The notes under the pieces are model-generated. The model was given only the letters and a program-made list of their open reading frames with translations, was not told the DNA's origin and ran no database searches. From Geminicoccaceae bacterium (GTDB taxonomy: Bacteria; Pseudomonadota; Alphaproteobacteria; Geminicoccales; Geminicoccaceae): a stretch of 11,900 bases of DNA. Shown piece by piece: positions 7,009 through 11,900 of the stretch; position 1 is the stretch's first letter; each line of letters starts with the position of its first letter. The translations under genes and the position numbers were made by a program. The stretch is from positions 457 through 12,356 of the forward strand of contig JAPJRA010000047.1 of assembly GCA_030824835.1 (NCBI GenBank), written 5' to 3'.

Positions 7009-7547
7009 GCGCGACTGGACCCGGGCCCGACGTCAGGATGGGGCGTAACCGTGACCTACGGCCCGCCTCGGGGGCCGGGGTCGGCCCGAAACGACCACGA
7101 TGTGGCAGCCAAGCACAGCCGGTAAAAGCGGCCGGCATCCGGGCGGCGCGCCCGGTCCCGGCAAGATGCCTGGCGATGATGCCGACGGTCAAGGGGCGCT
7201 TCCCCCCCTTCCCGCAGCCTCACCGGAAGTGGCACGCGCATCCGGATGCAGGCACGAGCCCCACGCAAGGCCAGCGAGACCTGTGATGAACGCTCAAGTA
7301 CTTACACAAGACGGGAGCCGGCGGAATGCTAGTGATATCCAGATTATAGCTGCTATAAGTAGGCATCTCTCGGACCGCGCTATGATTTACCCCGTATTTT
7401 GACACGCTGGATCCGGCCCAGTGCCTTTCTAGAAATGATCAAAACTGGTCCATTTCTTTCCAGTTGTGATGCCTGGAGGAAATTGCGATTAGAACTCGTC
7501 CAGCCTGTGCCGACGCGATGCCGGTCAGCGGCCTCCGCCTGCCCCGG
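7009..7547. other. gene-poor stretch with AT-rich palindromes
   Basis: I find no convincing gene here. Open frames exist, but none has a ribosome site, family motif or codon bias like the neighbours. The left part (to about 7290) is GC-rich and featureless. The right part (7290-7480) is markedly AT-richer. It holds a perfect palindrome TTATAGC-T-GCTATAA (7344-7358), a TTGACA (7399-7404) with no good partner, TTTCTAGAAA (7426-7435), and an AACTGG/CCAGTT inverted repeat (7443-7465). It looks regulatory and lies upstream of bfr. Confidence 0.5.
7344..7358. repeat. perfect AT-rich palindrome TTATAGC-T-GCTATAA
   Basis: Two 7-base arms separated by one base form a perfect dyad in an otherwise GC-rich window. 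It includes TATAAT on the minus strand, but no matching -35 box is seen. It has the size and symmetry of a dimeric repressor operator. I do not recognise the regulator. Confidence 0.4.
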
Positions 7548-7575
7548 TTGACACGGTGAAGATGGCGGCTATATC
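7548..7575 (+). promoter_or_regulatory. putative sigma70 promoter of bfr
   Basis: TTGACA (7548-7553) is a perfect -35 hexamer. After a 16-base spacer TATATC (7570-7575) matches four of six -10 positions. Transcription would start near 7582, inside the iron control element, leaving a leader of about 25 bases. Confidence 0.55.
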
Positions 7576-7580
7576 CGTTT

Positions 7581-7597
7581 TTAAGAATGATTCTAAG
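7581..7597. promoter_or_regulatory. Irr-type iron control element (ICE) overlapping the bfr start region
   Basis: TTAAGAA-TGA-TTCTAAG matches 12 of the 14 defined bases of the ICE pattern TTTAGAA-N3-TTCTAAA bound by Irr in alphaproteobacteria. It covers the expected transcription start and overlaps the bfr ribosome site AAGGAG (7595-7600). Irr represses iron-storage genes when iron, and hence haem, is scarce, and this position fits repression by blocking initiation. An irr gene is not in the window. Confidence 0.65.
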
Positions 7598-7606
7598 GAG
7601 AGATGT

Positions 7607-8083
7607 ATGATGAAGGCCCTGACCGGCGATCCGCAAGTGCTGGCGGCCCTGAACGAGGGGCTCAAGGGGGAGCTGACCGCAATCAATCAGTACTTCCTGC
7701 ATGCCCGCATGCTGGAGGACTGGGGCTTCTTCAAGCGCGGCAAGGCCGAGTTCGACGAGAGCATCGACGAGATGAAGCACGCGGACAAGCTGATCAAGCG
7801 CATCCTGCTGCTCGGTGGCCTGCCCAACCTGCAGGATCTCGGCAAGCTCTATATCGGCGAAAACCTGAAGGAGGTGATCGAGTGCGATTACCGCCTCGAG
7901 CTCGAGGGCATCGCCAACTATCGCAAGGCTATCGGCATTTGCGAGGTGGCCAAGGACTATGTCAGCCGCGACCTGATTGCCGAGATCCTCGAGGACGAGG
8001 AGGAGCACCAGGACCACAACCGCATGGAACTCGAGCTGATCGATAAGATCGGCATCCAGAACTTCGGCCAGAGCCAGATCTGA
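7607..8083 (+). CDS. bfr: bacterioferritin
   Basis: Bacterioferritin is a 24-subunit haem-containing cage that oxidises Fe2+ and stores it as ferric mineral in the cytoplasm. The 158-residue protein keeps the whole ferroxidase centre: Glu22, Glu55, His58, Glu98, Glu131 and His134. The haem ligand Met56 lies in DESIDEMKHADKLIKRIL. These equal E. coli positions 18, 51, 54, 94, 127, 130 and 52 with a constant shift of four, caused by the extended N terminus MMKALTGDP. Two adjacent ATGs (7607, 7610) follow AAGGAG at 7595-7600 with gaps of six and nine bases. I list the first; the second is equally possible. A TTGACA promoter and an Irr-type operator lie directly upstream. The partner bfd gene lies upstream on the same strand. 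Confidence 0.97.
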   Translation: MMKALTGDPQVLAALNEGLKGELTAINQYFLHARMLEDWGFFKRGKAEFDESIDEMKHADKLIKRILLLGGLPNLQDLGKLYIGENLKEVIECDYRLELEGIANYRKAIGICEVAKDYVSRDLIAEILEDEEEHQDHNRMELELIDKIGIQNFGQSQI

Positions 8084-8100
8084 GCGGCGCGCGTCGCCGC
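8084..8100. terminator. GC hairpin between convergent bfr and BKACE genes
   Basis: GCGGCG (8084-8089) and CGCCGC (8095-8100) form a 6-bp stem with a 5-base loop, starting directly after the bfr stop codon and 12 bases before the converging gene ends. There is no T-run on either side, so a role as a weak or Rho-assisted bidirectional terminator is only possible. Confidence 0.3.
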
Positions 8101-8111
8101 GCCCGCGAGGG

Positions 8112-8827
8112 TCAGCGGCGGCGCGCCACTGCTGCCGCCACCAGGGCGGCATTGCCGACAGCCACCTGTCCGTCGGGCAACAGGCAGCCGTCCTCCAGGC
8201 CGACTCTGGTCGAGAAGCCGCGGCGGAACGCCTCGTTGACCAGCGGCCAGACCGTCGCATCGAATCCGTGCAGCAGGGCCGGCTTGCGCACCTGATGCTG
8301 GGCCAGCACGTCGACGATGCCCTGAACGACGGCCAGGGCTTCGCCCGGCTCCTGCTCCCCGATCTCGATCAGCAATCGCAGCGCCAGAGGGGCAAGGCCG
8401 AGTTGCATCAGCCTCAGGGCGTCGGCAACGCTGGCGATGCCGGCCTCGATCCCGATGCCGCGCCGATGCAGCCGCTCGATCAAGGCTGGCGCCGCGTCCT
8501 CGCTCAAGTTGACCGACGCATGATCGGGCAGCTCGCTCCAGCTGCCGATCAGCGCCAAGCGGCAGTCATTGTCGGGCTCGATCCAGGCACCGGTGCTGAT
8601 ACCGATCAGGGTGCCGGGCAGGCGCGACCGCAGTTGCACCAGCGTCGCGTCCACATGCGCCGGGGCTAGACTCTCCCTCCCGTGGGACCGCGTACGTGCA
8701 GATGCAGCTCGCCGGCGCCCGCCGCAACGGCGGCTGCGGCATCCGCAGCCAGCGTGTCCGGGTCGATCGGCAGGTTCGGATGATACTCTTTCGAGCGGGC
8801 CCCGTTGAGGCAGGCTTGGATCAGCAT
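8112..8827 (-). pseudogene. beta-keto acid cleavage enzyme (BKACE, DUF849) with a frameshift
   Basis: BKACE enzymes condense a beta-keto acid with acetyl-CoA and release acetoacetate plus a new CoA ester. The N-terminal frame (ATG at 8827, with GGAG before it) encodes MLIQACLNGARSKEYHP and the metal-binding LHLHVRG (His42, His44; Glu14 is also likely). It then hits TAG at 8666-8668 after 53 codons. The rest of the protein continues in another frame: RESLAPAHVDATL, LIGISTGAWIE, HASVNLSED, GIGIEAGIASV, LIEIGEQ, LLHGFDATVWP and TRVGLEDGCLLPDGQ. One missing base at about 8683/8684 would restore RGPDGRESL, which matches the family. Repaired, the product is about 238 residues, near the short end for the family. 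Everything else is intact, so this is either a very recent mutation or a sequencing error. Confidence 0.85.
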
Positions 8828-8932
8828 TCGCGCTCTCCGGTGCATGGCCGCTGCAGGCGAGAATAGCCGCCATGGCTTGAGCCCGACAGCAGCTTCGCGC
8901 ATCCTGGCGGCGTCGAATAGGGAACGGCACCC

Positions 8933-9631
8933 ATGCCTCAGAAGCAAAGCGGCGTCCGCTCGTCGTATGCGACATTCGCCACCATCCACGAAGCCGCGCT
9001 CGCGCGCCACGGCCGGGCGGGCCTCGAGGCAAATTTGCCGGTTCCCAAGGCGCAGGCCGAGCTGCGGGCCATGCCCGACGCTCGCTACCTGTCGACAATG
9101 TCGCTGCGGATATTTCGCGCCGGGCTCAAGCATGAGCTGGTCGATCGCAAGTGGCCGGCATTCGAGGAGGTCTTCCGGGGATTCGACCCGGCCTACTGTG
9201 CCGGACTGTTCGACGAGGACATTGAACTACTGGTCGAGGACCGGCGACTGATCCGCCATCTCGGCAAGCTGCGTGCGGTACGGGCGAACGCGATGGCGCT
9301 ACGCGAGGTGGCGCAGGAGCATGGCAGCTTCGGGAAATGGCTGGCGGCCTGGCCCGGCGACAATATCGTCGAGCTCTGGTCTACCCTGGCCAAGCGGTTC
9401 AGCCAGTTGGGCGGCAACTCGGCTCCCTACTTCCTGCGCATGGTCGGGAAGGACACGTTCGTGCTGACGGACTCGGTCGTCCAGGCCCTGATCCGCTGGG
9501 GTGTGCTCGAAGGCGCCCCCACGACCAGAGTGGATCGGGCCGCGACCCAGCACGCCTTCGACACCTGGGCGGCGGAGACCGGTCGCCCTTTGTGCCAGCT
9601 CAGCCAGATCCTGGCGCGGAGCACGGATTGA
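8933..9631 (+). CDS. divergent DNA-3-methyladenine glycosylase I (Tag) family protein
   Basis: The Tag family removes 3-methyladenine from alkylated DNA using a helix-hairpin-helix fold. This 232-residue protein aligns by eye with E. coli Tag over residues 56-125: MSLRIFRAGLKHELVDRKWPAF, FDPAYCAGLFDEDIELLVED and LIRHLGKLRAVRANAMAL, matching AGLSW, FDPVKVAAMQEEDVERLVQD and IIRHRGKIQAIIGNA. E. coli Glu38, required for activity, appears to align with Arg59. The zinc ligands Cys4, His17 and the C-terminal cysteine pair are absent. An N-terminal extension of about 20 residues and a different C terminus (VGKDTFVLTDSVVQALIRWG) also set it apart. The ATG at 8933 has only a weak AGGGAA before it. It is divergent from the BKACE gene, 105 bases away. 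It may be a glycosylase with altered chemistry or a DNA-binding relative. Confidence 0.8.
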   Translation: MPQKQSGVRSSYATFATIHEAALARHGRAGLEANLPVPKAQAELRAMPDARYLSTMSLRIFRAGLKHELVDRKWPAFEEVFRGFDPAYCAGLFDEDIELLVEDRRLIRHLGKLRAVRANAMALREVAQEHGSFGKWLAAWPGDNIVELWSTLAKRFSQLGGNSAPYFLRMVGKDTFVLTDSVVQALIRWGVLEGAPTTRVDRAATQHAFDTWAAETGRPLCQLSQILARSTD

Positions 9632-9700
9632 GACCCCAGCCAGTGCGCAGGCGTGGACGGCAACGAGGAAATCGGGTTACGCCCAGGCTCCACCAATAAA

Positions 9701-9706
9701 CATAAT
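9701..9706 (+). promoter_or_regulatory. possible -10 element CATAAT for a near-leaderless transcript
   Basis: CATAAT matches five of six TATAAT positions and lies only 12 bases before the ATG at 9719. Transcription would start around 9713, leaving about six untranslated bases. No good -35 hexamer is seen, and the gene has no ribosome binding site. The hexamer alone is weak evidence. Confidence 0.3.
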
Positions 9707-9718
9707 CGGGCGCACACC

Positions 9719-10840
9719 ATGCTCTACGTCGATCTACCTACCAACACCGAGATCGCGGCCCTGGCCAGCGATCATGGCGACATCAGGGTTTCCATCTTCC
9801 TGCCGACCACGCCGCTTACGCAGGATACCCAGGCGGACCGGATCGTACTGAAGAACCTGGCCAAGGAGGCGGCTCGGCAACTGCACGAAGCCGGCGCGGA
9901 CAAGCGTCGCAGCGACGAGCTTGCCGAGCATCTCGACGACCTGATCGACGACGACGAATTCTGGCGCTTCCAGGCAAGGAGCCTCGTGATCCTGGCGACG
10001 CCCGAAAGGGTCCGCACCTTCCGCGTCGCCAACGCGCTCCAGCCGATGGTCGAGGTGTCGGATCGCTTCCACCTGAAGCCTTTGCTGCGCGCGGTCACTT
10101 TCCCGCACGCGGCCTACGTGCTGGCACTGGCCGAGAACTCGGTCCGACTGGTCGAGGTATCGGGCGAGATGCCGGCCGTGACCGCCAAGGTCGCCGGCAT
10201 GCCCCAGGACGCCGCTTCCTCGGTTGGCAAGTCCAGCATCAACGACCGCTCGCCCAGCGGCCGCATCCACGGCTCCGAGGGCAAGAAGGTGCGGCTGCGC
10301 CAGTACGCGCGCCAGGTCGACCAGGCTCTCCGCGGTCTGCTCGCCGGCAGCGACGTGCCACTGATTCTCGCGACGAATGGCGCCCTGGGCGAGATTTTCC
10401 GCTCGGTCAACAGCTATCCGCATCTTGCAGCCGAAGGCATCGACGGCAACCCGGAGACGCTCAGCGATGCGGAGCTCGCCGAGCGGGCGCGCAGTGTGCT
10501 GGACGGTCTACACCGTCAGAGCATCGCAGCCTGGGCTGACCTGTTCGCGGCCCGTGAGGCGCACGGCCGCGCCACCACGGACATCGCCCAGGCCGCGCGC
10601 GCCGCCACATTCGGCGCCGTCGAGTCGCTGCTGATCGACATCGACGAGTCGGTCCCCGGTACGATCGACGAGGGAACAGGCGAGATCACCCTCGCCCCTC
10701 AGGCCGGCGCCACGAGCTACGGCGTGGTCGACGAGATCGCCCGCCGCGTGATCCTGTCCCAAGGCAAGGTCCTGGGCGTCCGCAAGGACGACATTCCGCA
10801 CGGCAAGTCGCTGGCCGCGATCCTGCGCTATCCCGTCTGA
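9719..10840 (+). CDS. baeRF superfamily protein (eRF1/Pelota-like, bacterial)
   Basis: This 373-residue soluble protein resembles the bacterial members of the archaeo-eukaryotic release factor superfamily, proposed to act in ribosome rescue or translation quality control; none is well characterised. Features seen are the N-terminal MLYVDLPTNTEIAALA and VSIFLPTTPLTQ, the acidic stretch LDDLIDDDEFWRFQ (72-85), and PMVEVSDRFHLKPLLRAV (109-126). A loop VGKSSINDRSPSGRIHGSEGKKVRLRQYA (169-197) follows, and the C-terminal eRF1-like part is AARAATFGAVESLLIDID with the ending ARRVILSQGKVLGV...AAILRYPV. No GGQ motif is present, although GSEGKK sits in a loop where one might look. I chose the ATG at 9719 because the family start MLYVD fits; the upstream in-frame extension to 9653 is not family-like. 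No ribosome site is seen. It overlaps the converging kinase gene by 13 bases. The exact baeRF subfamily is not resolved. Confidence 0.75.
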   Translation: MLYVDLPTNTEIAALASDHGDIRVSIFLPTTPLTQDTQADRIVLKNLAKEAARQLHEAGADKRRSDELAEHLDDLIDDDEFWRFQARSLVILATPERVRTFRVANALQPMVEVSDRFHLKPLLRAVTFPHAAYVLALAENSVRLVEVSGEMPAVTAKVAGMPQDAASSVGKSSINDRSPSGRIHGSEGKKVRLRQYARQVDQALRGLLAGSDVPLILATNGALGEIFRSVNSYPHLAAEGIDGNPETLSDAELAERARSVLDGLHRQSIAAWADLFAAREAHGRATTDIAQAARAATFGAVESLLIDIDESVPGTIDEGTGEITLAPQAGATSYGVVDEIARRVILSQGKVLGVRKDDIPHGKSLAAILRYPV

Positions 10841-11900
10841 CCGGCGCTGAGCGCGCGCCAGCGCGCCCGGTAGTCGGCCAGGCCTGGGATGTCCCAAGCG
10901 CTCGCGGCCACCGGCAGGGCGCTGGGCCAGCCTGGCTGCTCATGCCAGCGCGCGAGCAGCCAAGCGCCGCGGGCAGTACCGCTCGGATCGTCGGTTGCAT
11001 GGATCGGCTGGCCCGGGCGGAGCGCCGCGAGCAGGCCGCAGAAGGCGACATTGCGGTGAAAGCTGCCCTCGACCAGTACCGGGCCGGTGGCAGCGAGCTT
11101 GTCCAGCATGACGTCGACGGTGAGCGCGGCGTAGAGCGTGGCCAGCGCGGTGCGCCGCGCCGGCTGTGTCCCGGGGTCGCCCAGAATGCGCCCCGGGCGG
11201 CCGATGAACGGTCCGCTGCCGGGAACGAAGCTCGGCAGCGCCATGCTCCCGGCGGCCACGATGGCGGTCACATCCGCCGGCGCCGCCGGTGTCCGCAATG
11301 CCTCGGCGCCAGCGACGAGCTCAACTTCCCGCCCCCCCATGAAGCGGGCCGTCGGCACGGGCGTGCCCCGTGCGTCGACGTTGGCCAGCATGTCCGCATC
11401 CGCGTCCAGACCGCCCAGCTCCAGGCCGGGCGACATGGCGATGATCCAGGTGCCCGTGGATAATACCGTGAACGGCGGCTGCCGGGCCACCAGATGCGGC
11501 AGGTAGGATGCGTTGCTGTCGTGAATGCCGGCCAGGACCCGGCAGTCGGCCGGCACTCCGGTCCTGGCAGCGAGTTCGGGTCGCACCGGACCCAGAGTCT
11601 CCCACGCCCGAAGCAAGGGCGGGAACCGGTCCGCCCAGCCCCGTTGCTGCGCGAGGTCGGAGAAGCGGCCCTCGGCCGGGCGCCAGAGGTGGGTGTGGGC
11701 ACCCAGCGAGGTCACCTCGATGGCCTTCACCCCCGACAGGCGCCACGCCCAGTACTGGGCCAGTGGCAGGATGTCGGAACAGCGCGCAAAGGCTTCGGGA
11801 AAAGTGCGCTCCAGCCAATGAAACTGTGCGCCGAGGCAGAGCCCCCCGGGCAGAACAGGCGAGCCGGTGGCGGCGAACGGGTCGAGCTGCGCCGTAAGGC
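10828..11900 (-). CDS. FGGY-family carbohydrate kinase (partial, N terminus off the right edge)
   Basis: FGGY kinases phosphorylate sugars or polyols with ATP. The open frame continues to the right edge: translation of 11728-11898 adds LDPFAATGSPVLPGGLCLG, FHWLERTFPEAFARCSDILP and LAQYWAWRLSGVKAIEVTSL, so the internal GTG at 11730 is not the start. The visible motifs are QYWAWRLSG and EVTSLGAHTHLW from the end of the FGGY_N domain, and GIHDSNASYLPH with the likely catalytic Asp at 11518-11520. The phosphate-binding STGTW follows at 11446-11460, then FMGGREVE and, in FGGY_C, GPVLVEGSFHRN and GTARGAWLLA. About 100 N-terminal residues are missing. The pattern is closest to the rhamnulokinase/fuculokinase-like group, but the sugar cannot be fixed from this part. 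The 3' end overlaps the convergent baeRF gene by 13 bases. Confidence 0.9.
   Translation of the reverse strand, partial: LTAQLDPFAATGSPVLPGGLCLGAQFHWLERTFPEAFARCSDILPLAQYWAWRLSGVKAIEVTSLGAHTHLWRPAEGRFSDLAQQRGWADRFPPLLRAWETLGPVRPELAARTGVPADCRVLAGIHDSNASYLPHLVARQPPFTVLSTGTWIIAMSPGLELGGLDADADMLANVDARGTPVPTARFMGGREVELVAGAEALRTPAAPADVTAIVAAGSMALPSFVPGSGPFIGRPGRILGDPGTQPARRTALATLYAALTVDVMLDKLAATGPVLVEGSFHRNVAFCGLLAALRPGQPIHATDDPSGTARGAWLLARWHEQPGWPSALPVAASAWDIPGLADYRARWRALSAGQTG

Noticed and set aside
6323..7192. Long minus-strand frame across bfd and the spacer
   Set aside because: It is Arg/Ala-rich shadow sequence without motifs and runs antisense to the recognisable Bfd cysteines.
7280..7402. 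Short plus-strand frame starting ATGAACGCTCAAG, ending at TGA near 7402
   Set aside because: It would encode about 38 residues through the TTATAGC palindrome, with no ribosome site and no motif. It is better read as regulatory DNA.
7429..7442. Possible second FNR half-site (ATCAA at 7438-7442)
   Set aside because: The left half reads CTAGA instead of TTGAT, so only one half matches.
8112..9098. A single 328-residue minus-strand protein starting at 9098
   Set aside because: Its first 150 residues are Arg-rich shadow sequence. The true BKACE N terminus is in another frame from 8827, joined by a frameshift.

Overview
The window is GC-rich and gene-dense, and reads as a piece of alphaproteobacterial chromosome, possibly Rhodospirillales-like. 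The signs are a FixK/FNR-type box beside a cbb3 oxidase operon, phasin and patatin/DUF3734 genes typical of polyhydroxybutyrate (PHB) producers, and an Irr-type iron control element in front of bacterioferritin. The species cannot be named from this stretch. There are no insertion sequences, CRISPR arrays, rRNA or tRNA genes that I can see. Gene content is mostly housekeeping or accessory metabolism.

Layout. (1) Bases 1-1964, minus strand: ccoN followed by the start of ccoO, the two core subunits of a cbb3-type terminal oxidase; ccoO runs off the left edge. (2) Bases 1965-3249: an intergenic region with a perfect TTGAT-N4-ATCAA box, then two rightward membrane-protein genes (a DUF2189 protein and a 61-residue two-helix protein) that may be part of the same low-oxygen regulon. 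(3) Bases 3282-5206: a PHB-granule module. A minus-strand phasin with its own terminator is divergent from a plus-strand patatin-like hydrolase with a DUF3734 tail. The shared region holds a sigma70-like phasin promoter and two CTGC-N3-GCA(G/C) sites resembling PhaR operators. (4) Bases 5215-6195, minus: an aldo/keto reductase. (5) Bases 6423-8083: an iron-storage region with a bacterioferritin-associated ferredoxin (bfd) and bacterioferritin (bfr), both plus strand. About 950 bases of gene-poor DNA lie between them, containing one doubtful minus-strand reading frame and several AT-rich palindromes. bfr has a TTGACA promoter with an Irr-type element over the expected transcription start. (6) Bases 8112-8827, minus: a beta-keto acid cleavage enzyme (BKACE/DUF849) gene broken by a single-base frameshift. 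(7) Bases 8933-10840, plus: a divergent Tag-like DNA glycosylase that seems to lack the usual catalytic and zinc residues, then a protein of the bacterial/archaeo-eukaryotic release-factor (baeRF) superfamily. (8) Bases 10828-11900, minus: an FGGY sugar kinase, truncated at its N terminus by the right edge and overlapping the baeRF gene tail to tail by 13 bases.

The strongest regulatory story is that three physiological modules (microaerobic respiration, PHB granules, iron storage) each carry a recognisable operator of the expected class: FNR/FixK, PhaR-like and Irr. I do not see a wholly new multi-gene system. The least characterised elements are the DUF2189 plus small membrane-protein pair under the FNR-type box, the apparently leaderless baeRF gene, the active-site-deficient Tag homologue, and the eroded cupredoxin-like frame beside bfd.
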